From: Argopecten irradians
Lineage: Eukaryota > Mollusca > Bivalvia > Pectinida > Pectinidae
Assembly (NCBI RefSeq): GCF_041381155.1
Contig: NC_091144.1
Span: forward strand, 35,255,262-35,319,261
Length of the DNA: 64,000 nt
Direction: 5' to 3'
The notes beneath the pieces were generated by a model, which did not search any database, was not told the DNA's origin, and worked only from the letters and a program-made list of their open reading frames with translations. Of the stretch, positions 34,950 to 46,104 are shown piece after piece (position 1 is the first letter of the stretch; each line of letters begins with the position of its first letter). Position numbers and translations under genes: made by a program.

Positions 34950-37352
34950 AACATATATGATATATGTTTCTGATAATAATAATCTCAAACATGAAGCAGT
35001 ATCAACAATGACCAACATTATCAATGATACCCATGTTGTGAATACTGGTAAAAAGGTATGGTGTCATAAATTTTCGTTGGGTGAAATTCTGCACACATTT
35101 TTAAATTATAATTTCAGTCTGTTGCCAATTTCACAATAAGGTATCAATCAGATTTTTGCAGTTACGTTACGCTTTCATCATGGAAGTCACCCCCTCCTTG
35201 TTCTAATATAAAACTGTAATACAAATTTGTAGTGTTTAATCTTAAAATTTATAAGGTGTTGATCAAAACAAGTATATTTCACTGAAAATATGGTTAAATG
35301 TATGATTTGTTTCTTCAGTACAGAGTCATGGAGTATGACTTTATAGTAGGAGCTTACCATCAACGAGGAGGCCACTGGGATTTAGTGGTGAGCAGTTCAT
35401 AACATAATTATTGAAAAAAAAATATTTGTACCCAAGAAAAGATATTTCATCTTCGAATAGAGTTGTCTCTCTATTGATTGTGACATCATTCCTTTGTGAG
35501 CAAAAACTACATCATTTTGTATGAATAATATGACGTAACACTCACAGTAACATGACATATCAATCAGTTCCTAATCACAAAAACAGATAAAAAATTATGT
35601 GAAGAATAAGTAGAGGATATTGCATTTCAAGTGAATTATTTTACACCCTGTTATCGTATAATTAAGTATATCAACCTTACAATGTTTTGGGCAAACACAT
35701 TTATTGTGTGTTAATGAAATGTTCACACAAGTAAATAATATCTTTTCCCATTTCATCCGATATTGGTACGTGGATATGTCATATATAGGTGATTATTTGT
35801 TTATCAGATTGTGGAACCAAAACGAGGAGCTGTGTTCTTTTAAAACCCACTAGGGGAAACTTCGTGTCAGCTAAGAAGGGCAATTAACAGCTGGAGGTAA
35901 CCCATTTTCAAAACAATAATGTCCGTCATTGTTGAAGAATAAGAATTAGTAGATTAGTAGACTATGATTATAACTGTCAAGTACCAGTAATAACTAATGA
36001 GATAGATTGAAAGGTAGCAATGGAATCTCGTTTTTTTTAATTGAAAAAATACCTTTACATTTAACTATCAAAACTGTGTATAAATTTTATTCATTGAGAT
36101 AATTTATCATAGTTGCAGTATATTTTGACACATGAATTGGTAGGAAATGACTAAGGTCTGAGGATTTTTGTGATATATCAACCAAATAAAATTTGGACAG
36201 TTACATTGATTATTACTAAAAAAATGTACATAAATGTATATTCATGTGTAATTTTTCATATCATTTACACACATTATCTCAATAAAACTCTGATGTATAA
36301 AACATCCTGGCATTTAGAGACCAAAGATCACGCTCAACAACAAGACAGCTGCAACTGTGGAGTGTACTGTTTGATGGTAGTCAGGGTTAAATAAATCTCA
36401 ATCATGATGAATTCTGGAAAAAATATTGACCTATTTAATTTTTATGTTTCCATCTGTTTTTCCCTATTTTTAAAATTTTAATGTATGATTCGTTAAATAT
36501 TCAATTGTTCAATGCAATCTCGGTAACTTAAAGCCTTCTGATGTCAGAAGTGCAACATGCTCTGCAAACTAGTTCTTGGGGAAGTTTTACATATATCTTC
36601 CACTTGATGTGAAAATCAAATCCTACTGCATTTATTGCTATTTTTATTTACTTAATTTCTGTTTGCAGAAAGACATCTGACAGGAGAAACATTGTTGGGT
36701 ATCTCCAGGACTGATGTGGAATCGAAGAGAAGGGAGATTGCACGTACATTCCTGCTTTATGAAGGTAAGATAAAAAAAAACATACATTGTAGTGTAAAAG
36801 TTAATTTTCAATTCTAAGTTATTAATAAATGTTTTACTCAATTGCACTAACGGTACTCGATTTTAGAAACTGTCTACTTTGATACTCAAATATCCTTAAA
36901 GAGACACAATTGGAATACTGATGGTTTACAATTTTGTAACCGATTCTTTTGTACATTTTGCAGTATACATGGAAAAGCAGTGTCCTTGTTATGGATTTGA
37001 AACCACCAAAGAAGACCAGAACAATATTGTAGGTCCTTTTCATTGTTTGATATGACTTTCAATTTGTATTTATCTTTCAGTATTTTTTACACTTTTCTCA
37101 CTTCTTATAATGAGGTCACAATGTAAATCTTAAGTCCTGTGTTAACAAAAGATTATCTTTACATTGAATAAAAAAGCAAACAGATATGAGCTTATCAGTG
37201 GTTCATTTGTTTATCAAATTTCAATTTTATCTTTTCAGTTACAATGCCAAACCTGTGCCAGTCTTTCACAAAAAGAACCACGGCGCGTGAGAGAACAGAT
37301 GGCCAATGCTGTAGGAGTTCCTTTTAGATGCAAAGTGTGCAGTCTTGTATAG
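34950..37352 (+). CDS. Ulp1/SENP-type (C48) cysteine protease, multi-exon, one in-frame stop
   Basis: C48 enzymes cleave SUMO or related ubiquitin-like tags. Exons with GT-AG borders: about 34955-35058 (VSDNNNLKHEA...), 35319-35387 (GAYHQRGGHWDLV, catalytic His), 35808-35896 (NPLGETSCQL, acidic/Asn position), about 36288-36376 (ETKDHAQQQDSCNCGVYCLM, oxyanion Gln and catalytic Cys before Gly), 36669-36764, 36964-37028 and 37239-37352. The last two encode CPC, CQTC and CKVC pairs that could bind zinc, ending FRCKVCSLV before a TAG. Upstream exons are not found. The third exon has a TAA between VFF and NPLG, and the start of the fourth exon is uncertain. It is either a recent pseudogene or has a base error. 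Introns and the lack of any capsid, polymerase or integrase neighbour argue for a host gene. Confidence 0.65.
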
Positions 37353-37377
37353 AGGACACAACTATATATATGATTTA

Positions 37378-37990
37378 TTTAAAGAATGATTTTTATTTTT
37401 TGTTGTTTACTGGTGTGTAAACTGCATTTTTTGCACATATATTTTAAATGACGCGCGTCAGCGCGCCATGTTGAAATATCTGTACAAAAAATGCAGTTTA
37501 CACACCAGTAAACAACACAAAATTAAAAACATTCCTTATATTTACATTTCGACCGACCATTTCATTTAAATTTAGTGTTCCGGTGAAATAAACCTTCGTT
37601 TTTTCAACGTTAAACGATTGATGGAACCGCTGAGTAATTGATGGAATCGCGAAACAGCTGGCTCCAATTTGGCGGGAACATGTGTCAAGTTCCGGGAGTA
37701 AATAAAATATAGTTCAACAATAACTTAATCGTTTTTAATCCATTTATTCCATATGTTTTCATTTTTTTTATTTTTTTAATGTTAACACAATGCGACTCAT
37801 TGCATTCAAACTGATGTTGATATCGAACCCTTGTAATGGCATATATTTTAGCCTAACCGGATGCGCATTCACATAATGGCGAAAGTCAGTGTTTTGGTTT
37901 GTGTTCTTGCGCAGCAGCCCCTCTGCGTTTACGCAAGTGTAAACGATTGCCCGGTTAGTAAGGTTATATAGGAAAGTGAAAACGAAAATG
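37378..37990 (+). repeat. Palindrome-bearing repeat, divergent copy
   Basis: Related to 12104-12770 but only roughly 75-80% similar. The hairpin at 37399-37518 is the best preserved of the three: outer arms of about 29 nt pair perfectly (GTTTACTGGTGTGTAAACTG with its complement), and inner arms continue to a GC-rich centre GACGCGCGTCAGCGCGCC. It also has TTTGGCGGGAA, an E2F-like site, which the other copies lack. Confidence 0.75.
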
Positions 37991-38975
37991 TAAATATTAC
38001 TCTACATTTTGTGTTTACACTAGTCTATTTAGAAAAGTTTGTTATGCTATATGCATTTTAAAAATAAGAAATTATTTAATTATTAGTGCGATTGTACTCG
38101 TACTATTATTGTCCTTGTCGGGTGTAGAATATGTGTACATCCGCTATGCGCAGATTCCAACTGCGCACGCGATAGTCAGTGTCTTATAGCGTTTAATTGA
38201 TTTCGCCATGATTTAGTGACACCAAACTTTCAAAAACATATATTTAGATATACCTGTCAGCGATAATCTACTATAAATTAACAACAGTGACATTTCAAAG
38301 TGCTAAACGCATTTGTTTTGTGTAAACTTCAAACGACGTATTATACAAACCCTTGCATCGGTCAAGATATTATAAGCATCTGATCGACTTTGGAAACTTC
38401 CGGAACAATACAATGCAATTCAGGTTTCTATAGTCAATAAAAGAAAGTGACGAAACGGATAACTTTTAGTACCAGCTACATATTTAATCTATTTCACGTC
38501 ATCGTAGGTGTACGTTGCACTATCGCTTACTTAACCCTGTGACCATGGACCGCATTTGCTGCAGTTCTAATTAATATTTATAAAATTGCACAGCTTTGCG
38601 TAAGAGAAACAGAATAAAAAACACATCATAAAATATCAGTCTGAGTATGTGAGCTCTAGATCTAATGTACCCTAGAAAGGCGTTCAAGCATGACACAGGT
38701 AGGTCACCGCGTGCAGAGACTGGACGTTGTTCTAGCGGACAATTATTTTTAACAACGAAACAAGTTTGTTGTATCAATCAATATCAATTAAAGTAAAGGA
38801 AAGTATTTATTACAATGCACCAACCATCTCCTTGCAATATTCCCAAGGATAATGAGCGAAAGTGATACGTACACCTGTTGCAGAGGATGATTTCATAGCG
38901 GAAATTAAGGATAGGGAGTATTTAGCGTGCACTTAATGTCTAACAGACATATTTCTAGTTAAAATGTTTATATTC
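37991..38975. other. Intergenic, no gene seen
   Basis: No domain or repeat boundary recognised. The ORF at 38571-38777 (minus) looks like chance. Confidence 0.4.
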
Positions 38976-39129
38976 ATAGGGATTGGATTTCGTTTTTATG
39001 TTAACCATGCTTGTATGGAGCGATTCCTCTAAGAATATATTCTATGGGGCGCGTTACCCATAGAATATATTCTTAGAGGAATTGCTCCATACAAGCATGG
39101 TTAACATAAAAACGAAATCCAATCCCTAT
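38976..39129. repeat. Near-perfect hairpin, 73-nt arms, 8-nt loop
   Basis: The left arm starts ATAGGGATTGGATTTCGTTT and the right arm is its reverse complement with about one mismatch (GCGATT against GCAATT). The centre is GCGCGTTA. No ORF; not part of the large duplication. Confidence 0.95.
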
Positions 39130-40198
39130 ATTTACACTCACACGACTTTTCATTTATATTTTATGCAATAAAATCGTCATTTGAAAGTGACGTAATTATT
39201 CAATAAAACTCGGTCAAAAGTGGGAGGAGCTCACTCAATTCAACAGCGAATGATGACTCTTCACGTAAGATAAAATTATTCATCCGCGACGAAAAAAAGT
39301 TCAATAGTTTAATGTAAAATAAACATGACAAACAGAGTAAATTTTAGTGATAATTTTATTTAATCATATCAGAACTTTAAATAGGTATTAAATTTAGCTA
39401 AAAGTTAATATATAACGTAATAACATAAAGTATTTGTACTCGGCCACATGTGTGAACTCGGTGACCGTTATTGGGAAGCGATGCGAGGCTGACGCACGCT
39501 TACTCACTGGAGTTTTCCGAAGTTGTCAAAACACCGATGTTCAAGTAGCTAATTTTTTTTGAGAATGTCGTCTGACTTGACGATATTACATCCTTCGGAG
39601 CCATGTGATTTATAATCTACGCTTAGATCCATCGCCATCTATAGATGGAACAACTTCACTTGTGTTCGATGGATACAATGTATTTGTGGTGACGTGTGAC
39701 TGTCAACACGTGGATTACTAGCGGTGCATGTTTTATAATACACATGATTAAATTCTCAAAGAACAAAGACAAGAGAATATGTTTATAACTGACCTAGCTC
39801 TGTCAGAGGGTCTCACGCCCGTCAACCCCAAAGACTCGATCGTAGGACACAGACACAGAGGTAATGTTTACATTTGATAACATTTTTAACAAAAATGAAA
39901 GCGCTGCACGTCGCCCCGGTCGGGATGTTTTTCTCGTTTCTTTATACAATTGTTAATTTAAAAATGTTTGTATCATATTTAAATATAAAACATATATGTA
40001 TTGTTTACATTTTCCGCAAATTCTATGAAAAACAGCAATATACACGTAATGTTACGTCAAAATGTAAACAAAGCCATGTGTTTCTTTTTTTAAATAGTAG
40101 CCCCTTTACGTTGCATAGAATATTTTCATACGCAAGTTCAAAGTTCAATGTTACCATGCAGTTATGGTAAACATAATCAGCTAGGACTTACTTGTTTT
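39130..40198. other. Intergenic, no gene seen
   Basis: No coding sequence recognised. The ORF at 39874-40170 has no domain and biased, AT-driven composition. Confidence 0.4.
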
Positions 40199-40777
40199 CT
40201 GACCTAGGGGATCTGGTAGACTGACCTAGGGGATCCAGTGGACTGACCTAGGTGATCTGGAAGACTGACCTAGGGGATCCAGTGGACTGACCTAGGATAT
40301 CCGGTCGACTGACCTAGGGGATCCGGTAGACTGACAAAGGGATTCAGTAGACTGACCTAGGAGATCCAGTAGACTGACCAAGGGGATCCGGTAGATTGAC
40401 CTAGGGGATCCAGTAGACTGACCTAGGAGATCCAGTAGACTGACCCAAGAGATACTATAGACTGACCTAGGGGATCTGGTAGACTGACCTTGGGGATACT
40501 ACATATGTATATACTGACCTAGAGGATCCAGTAGACTGATCTAGGAGACCCAGTAGACTGACCTAGGGGAGATGGTAGACCGACCTAGGGGAGCCGGTAG
40601 ACTGTTCTTAGGGATACTATAGACTGTCCTAGGGAATCCAGTAGGCTGACCTAAGAGATAATATAGACTGACCAGGGGATCCAGTAGACTGACCTAGGAG
40701 ATCCAGTAGACTGACCAAGGGGATCCGGTAGACTGACCTAGGGGATCCGGTAGACTAGGTAGACCTAGGAGATCTCT
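40199..40777 (+). repeat. 22-bp minisatellite, about 25 units
   Basis: Consensus CTGACCTAGGGGATCCAGTAGA with many single-base variants (GGATCTGG, GGATACTA, AGATCCAG). One unit near 40500 is expanded with an ATATGTATATA insert. The units contain CCTAGG and GGATCC palindromes. Confidence 0.95.
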
Positions 40778-41816
40778 CTATTTATATTAAAGGGACATGA
40801 ACCTAAATAAACCATGTAAATTTGAGTAAAATACATATTTAATACGTGTCAGATACCTTACTAAGTAATATATATCAGATCTATATCGATTGCTGAAGAT
40901 GATGTTAAAACACCAAATAATGCAGGTTTTCTTGTTTAATTTTCCCAAACTTGACAGGGTTATCCCGCGGTTGTAAGGGAAAAGATAACTGTCTATTACC
41001 GGGTGAGGAAAAAACAGTCAACACGCACTTGACAATAACGTGACGTCATAATTATATGCAGTGATCATTTTCGACGACGTCATAATTTTGATGCATTACA
41101 ACGTCGCTTTAATGACGATGCTTTCAAAATGTTTCTAAACAAATGAACTTTCACGTTTGTCGTTTAAGTATGTGAGAAAAATAATCAAACATAGGTTTGT
41201 CATGTGGACAGGGATATCTCGATCCTCGTGAAAGATATTGGCCGTCAAAATATTTCACTCGAGTTGAGATATCCTTGTCCACATTTCAGACCTATGCAAG
41301 ATTCTATCAATCTAGATTAACAGATAATGTGTAATTCGTTGTTTGTTCGTATGCCGTAGTGATAATCAACTACCACACATAATTTAGAAAACGCTGAGAA
41401 AAATATGACGACCCGCTTAATGACAATTAGTAGCGTCTGTTTAGAATTGTACAGGTAAATGAATCCCAGTATTAAAACGGCCCCACTGTAAAAACGGCCG
41501 CCTCAGTTAAAACGGCCCCGTAACAATATAAATATATGGTATTATATTTTATATAATAATATTACATTATGTCTTGGTAATTAATACGTGTATTCATAAA
41601 ATTATTTTTCATGGTAAACTATTATGTGCCAATGCATTTAGATGCATATCCATAATATATTGCATATAAAATAAACAAAAAGTGGTAAATATTAAAAAGT
41701 ACATTTTATTTATTGAATTTTATAAATGTTATTAGAGGGTGTCTGCCAACACTGAACCTGCCTCCGCAGTTTCACGTGTTGCCCAGCTCTTGCCACGTGG
41801 ATGCCCCCTCTGCAAG
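40778..41816. other. Intergenic, holds a hairpin and a small GGCC array
   Basis: No gene seen. At about 41474-41522 the string AAAACGGCC recurs three times at 17-25-bp spacing. The hairpin at 41191-41295 is listed separately. Confidence 0.4.
41191..41295. repeat. Imperfect inverted repeat, arms about 48 nt
   Basis: ATAGGTTTGTCATGTGGACA at the left pairs with the complement of TGTCCACATTTCAGACCTAT at the right. Pairing continues through GGATATCTC and CTCGTGAAA-like blocks. Confidence 0.85.
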
Positions 41817-41945
41817 ATTTGTTTGTTTGTTTGATTAACGTCCTATTAACAGCTTTTGTCATATAAGGACGGCCCCTCCCATGTACATGCGGTGTGTTGC
41901 GTGTATGTTGCGTGTTTTGGGAGACTGCGGTATATTATTTAGTAG
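41817..41945 (-). mobile_element. 5'-truncated SINE, minus strand
   Basis: The tail GTTTGTTTGTTTG is at the low end, followed by the complement of the SINE 3' region (AACGTCCTATTAACAGC, CATGTACATGCGGTGTGTTG, GAGACTGCGGTAT). The head is missing. Confidence 0.85.
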
Positions 41946-42018
41946 CTGTATGATGATAGGTATAGTATTAACAGCAAGCTAGTAACATTTCGGACCCTAC
42001 AAATTTCTCACGTTTGTT

Positions 42019-42495
42019 ATACAGTTGTCCCTAGACTACTTTTATTGATATATTTCGAACAAAAAGTTTGATTCTCTGGACTTTGATTTCATATTTGACT
42101 CGCTACGTTTCACGGTTTTTGGGCCTCAAATTATCTAAGGAATAATTTTATTTTTTGTTGTTTACTGGTTCATCATCTGCATTTGATGGACATATATTTT
42201 AAAAGTTAGCGCCTCATATTGAAATATCTGTCAAACAAATGCAGTTCACACACCAGTAAAAAACAACAAATAAAAATCATTCCTTATATCTACTTTTTAA
42301 CCGACTATTTCTTTTAATTTTAATGTTCCGTTGAAATAAATCTTCGTGGCACCAATTTGGTAAAAAATGTTGTCAACATCAGAAAGTGCACAAAATATAG
42401 TGATATAGTAATATTAAAAACATTACCTTTTTCATTCCATTCATGCAATATTTTTTTCAAATATTTTATTTTATGAAATATTATATTCCAATTGT
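42019..42495 (+). repeat. Palindrome-bearing repeat, copy 2, right end lost
   Basis: About 90% identical by eye to 12104-12575, then ends abruptly at AATTGTTTAAAG where the TTAA-flanked transposon begins. The hairpin at 42157-42266 has lost part of its left arm (TTCATCATCTGC in place of a matching stretch). Confidence 0.8.
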
Positions 42496-42724
42496 TTAAA
42501 GCGAATAGTCGGGCAAAGAAGGGCTAAAATCGGTAAAATGGTGTTAATATATCCAGTATAATTTCTTATGAAGTAGAAAAATAAAATCTCCCATCAAAAT
42601 CGCTCTGTATGCGAATAAATTAATATTTATTATGGGAATCCTAATGCGTCCTCACGACCGGCTATCAGTGCAGTTCAATCTGAACGCATGCGCAACATCC
42701 ACCACTCTCCTTAGTAAACAAAAC

Positions 42725-42871
42725 ATGGCTACCGTCGTTTTGAACCAAAAGGTTTCCGCCAAAACAACCAACAACCAACTGACTCACCTAAAATGCGAAA
42801 GGAAAGGCAATGGAGCAGCGACAATCCCAACAAATGACTCGGTAAACATTACGATGTATGGAGAGTGTTAA
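42725..42871 (+). CDS. Possible first coding exon of element A
   Basis: ATGGCTACCGTCG follows AACAAAAC and opens a 48-codon frame (starts MATVVLNQKVSAKT). A GTAAAC donor-like site lies near 42842. Position and the AACAAA-ATGGCT start resemble the relic exon in MITE-B. There is no domain match by memory. It could be chance. Confidence 0.25.
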   Translation: MATVVLNQKVSAKTTNNQLTHLKCERKGNGAATIPTNDSVNITMYGEC

Positions 42872-43635
42872 TACAACTTGTTATAGTGAAGAGAACAGTT
42901 CAAACGAGCACGCGGCTCCGGACCGCTACTGTACGTACCTAGGCCTACTACCCGGTACTCCCTGCTCAGCTGATTGTGAGTGAGTCTTCGTATTTTGATC
43001 ATTATGTAAATAGTCCCTAGCAGTATTTTTTCATGAATGAGTGGTCACGTATGGTCACATGTTTCATACCTGTTCCCCAATCGCGTAAAACGTAACCCTG
43101 GGGTAAATAGCGGTTCTTTCGTGGGGCCTCTTTAGGGGTAATGAATGCCCTGTATATTTATAAAATGTACCGTTGTAATGCATGTACAGTTAGAATGTAA
43201 CCGCTAGTGCATTATCAAGCTAAGATTTGTTTCAATTAATCTATAATATTATGCTACCGGTCAATTCATACAGTTCTGATGTATATATTTATAGATATTT
43301 AATTTGTAAATTATTGTTCAGTACATGTTCTGGTAGTGTTATACACATACATTGTATGAAGGATTTACATTTTAGGTTAATTGGTAAAATTGTATTGTAT
43401 ATGTTCTGATATACACATATACATATGTACATGTAGGTTTTAGCTTGTTCTTTAGTTTGTATATTTATTACAACTGTACCTGGTTCATGTGTATATGACA
43501 AACTTTACAGAGTTGAAATGTACTGCAGCCATGTATCATTTATAATTATTCTGAATTTTTGTTGGAACTATAGATAATGAATTTTGAATCTTTTTTTGAA
43601 ACAATATTTGATTCTATCAAATGGATCAGTGACAC

Positions 43636-44030
43636 TTTGGCCTTGAGTTGAGCGTTCGCCCCTGTGAGGAAGGCTCTGGGTTCTGTCCCCTGGCCGAGAC
43701 ACACCAAAGTCTATAAAAGTGGTAGTTTCTGCTCCTGCTTAGCGTTCAGCATACAGGGAGTGGGACGACTGGTTCGCCCGTTGTCAGTATAATGTGACTG
43801 GGTGGGGTGTGTTGCTTGGTGTCTTCGGCGGCATGCTTCAGTGATATAGCACTATAAAAAGGGCAACAGTTCCACTATACAAGAAGACACAACACGAACA
43901 TACCGCAGTCTCCCAGTACACTCACCTCGCACAACATACACGCAACACACTGCATACATGGGAGGCCGTCCTTACATGACCATAGCTGTTAATAGGACGT
44001 TAATAAATCAAACAAACAAACAAACAAAAC
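43636..44030 (+). mobile_element. Full-length tRNA-derived SINE
   Basis: 395 bp between perfect 11-bp target-site duplications ATCAGTGACAC (43625-43635 and 44031-44041). The head has a tRNA-like A box (TGGCCTTGAGTTGAGCG) and B box (GGGTTCTGTCCC). The body contains ATAAAAAGGGCAACAG and CATGGGAGGCCGTCC. The tail is (CAAA)n. It is the reference copy for the other SINEs in the window and is young judging by its intact duplications. Confidence 0.95.
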
Positions 44031-44101
44031 ATCAGTGACACATTCTCAACTTATAAAATGTTTTCTCTAAAATAAAAAAAAACCTGTAGAATGAACCTAC
44101 A

Positions 44102-44552
44102 TTTATTCATTTGTGTAATATAAGAACATGGATTGGTGATAATAAGGAAATACAGTTTCATGTTAACAATACATTGTTCCATCTGCACAATATTTATGAA
44201 ATTCATCTATCGATGGACGATTGGATCAAGCGTTGTGGCATTATAAACACTAATGCTCCCAGGATGTAATACCGTACAAGTCAGATACATTCACACATTG
44301 ACGCAATTCGGCTATCAAAAAAACGGACAGTGTGTCCGGTCGGGTGTTAACAGTGGCGGGGATATTACAACACTAAAGGTGCCAGAGGCGTGCGATCAGC
44401 TTTTTCGCCACAATAATTCAACCGAGTTCACACATGATGGCCGTGTACAAATTAGGCTTCCACCCAGTTATTACGCTAATATAAACAAACAGTTTTTAGC
44501 AAAATTGAATAATATTTTAGTTCTGACTGATTGGCATAAAATTAACATCTAA
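44102..44552 (+). CDS. Unrecognised open stretch inside element A
   Basis: Two overlapping frames are open in turn: one to about 44272 (FHLHNIYEIHLSMDDWIKRC), the next from 44253 to 44552 (includes FGYQKNGQCVRSG and QIRLPPSYYANI). It ends at TAA and is followed by an AATAAA at about 44893. Composition is protein-like with Cys, Trp and Pro, but I recognise no family. It may be the last exon of the element's own gene with one frame change. Confidence 0.35.
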
Positions 44553-45355
44553 ACCTTGGGTCCTTGATGAGTGTTCAGGGTTTCACGCAACATTTTACAA
44601 ATATTATATTTGAAATTGATAATTTCAATTTTTGTCATATTCAACAGATATAAAAATTGTTGGTTCTTTTTTTCAGGCACCATGCATGCATAGTGACATG
44701 AATACAGAAAGTTCATCCCTTGGACCTGTATACATGTGCATGTACATACATACAATTAGCATCATATGAAGACTGAAGAATGTTGATTTGAGTGCTCTTG
44801 AAAGTAAACTTTACCAATATGGACCTAGAAGATCATGAACAGAGCATTTAAACAGTATTAATTTATTAAATGTTCCTTTCATCTGTAATCATTAAATAAA
44901 ATTATGATGCAATACGTTTTCATTGTTTAACTTTGTAGAAATATTTGTTTATATTAGTCCTCTAGATCCAATGATTATAATTCTTGCATCCATATGCCTG
45001 CCCATTTGTTTGTCAGGGCTTGTGAGATAGCTTTTCAATTACTTTTAAAATTAAGGATTTTTTTTATATAGCAATATAGATACCATTGTCTTAGGATTTC
45101 TAAATTCTACTTTACAAGAGAGTAGACTCAACATATAAATAAAACCATAAAACTAGCAAGTTATCTGAAATGTTACAAATCTTTTTGTCTGAACCAAATT
45201 TCACATTTATTGTCTATGTGTAACTTGTACATAGACCATTCATGTATTAATACTGTAGTAACAGTGATTACAAACACATAGACTAAAATGTAGTATGTAG
45301 TACTATGTACATCTGTCTTTGATTTGAGTTCTAAACAAAAAAAGTGGTACCTATT

Positions 45356-45602
45356 GGGAAGTTGTGACTTGGGCGGGGGGTTGAAATACAGAAGAAATAG
45401 CTACACATGGAAAAAAGAAAGATATACAGTACCATATGGATTCAAAGTTGCTCCAAAATCAATGAGACTAAATAACCAAAAAAAGCCATGTAAACCCCAA
45501 ATATGCAATGAACCGATCAATGATAAAGCACCCTTCCTATTCCAGTTATCTGTAGCTATTTCTTCTATATTTCAACCCCCCACTCAAGTTCCCAACCTCA
45601 TG
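45356..45602. repeat. Inverted repeat, arms about 50 nt, inside element A
   Basis: GGGGGGTTGAAATA with GAAGAAATAGCTACA at the left is matched by the complement of TGTAGCTATTTCTTC with TATTTCAACCCCCC at the right. The loop is about 140 nt. A poly-C run follows at about 45620-45637. The long ORF across this area is a by-product of the repeat and the SINE. Confidence 0.75.
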
Positions 45603-45642
45603 ATTTTCTGTCTTTTAGCCCCCCCCCCCCCCCCCAACACAC

Positions 45643-45723
45643 CGCATACATGGGAGGCCGTCCTTACATGACCATAGCTGTTAATAGGACGTTAATTAAT
45701 CAAACAAAACAAACAAACAAATC
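45643..45723 (+). mobile_element. SINE 3' fragment
   Basis: The last 80 bp of the SINE family (ACCGCATACATGGGAGG to the CAAA-rich tail), starting right after a poly-C tract. Confidence 0.85.
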
Positions 45724-46104
45724 CAACTCAATCATCTTTTTCTCCAGAGCACAAAAAAACAGGAAACAACAGAAAAGGAAAGTAACATACATGTAGGCCT
45801 ATATGTTTTCTGGAAATATATATGATGTGTTAATTCTCACAGCATAGGCCTACATGAATGTGAATAATTAAATATTATCAATGTTTGAGAGAATTTCCTA
45901 GTTGTAATTCTATAGCAGCTACATGGAATGTACGTTTACATATATACATTGTACAATACATATACATTATAAAAGTTTCTTTCCTTCCAGCTGGACATTC
46001 ATGTCATCTCTCTCCAGAACACAAATATTGTTTACAAAAAAAACCAGAGACATAGATAATTTAATTAAATCTCTGCAAAAAACTACACGAATAATTGAAC
46101 ACAT

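Larger units (their letters stand above)
12104..42495 (+). other. Spacing between the left edges of the two large direct repeats
   Basis: The two duplicated blocks start at 12104 and 42019 and share order and orientation. This entry marks the unit-to-unit relationship only; the blocks and their contents are described separately. Confidence 0.4.

Noticed and set aside
34950-37352. C48 protease as part of a virus-like mobile element
   Set aside because: It has several spliceosomal introns and no neighbouring polymerase, integrase or capsid-like gene, so a host gene is the better reading.
45324-45671. 115-codon ORF
   Set aside because: It runs across an inverted repeat, a poly-C tract (poly-Pro) and a SINE piece, so it is not a gene.
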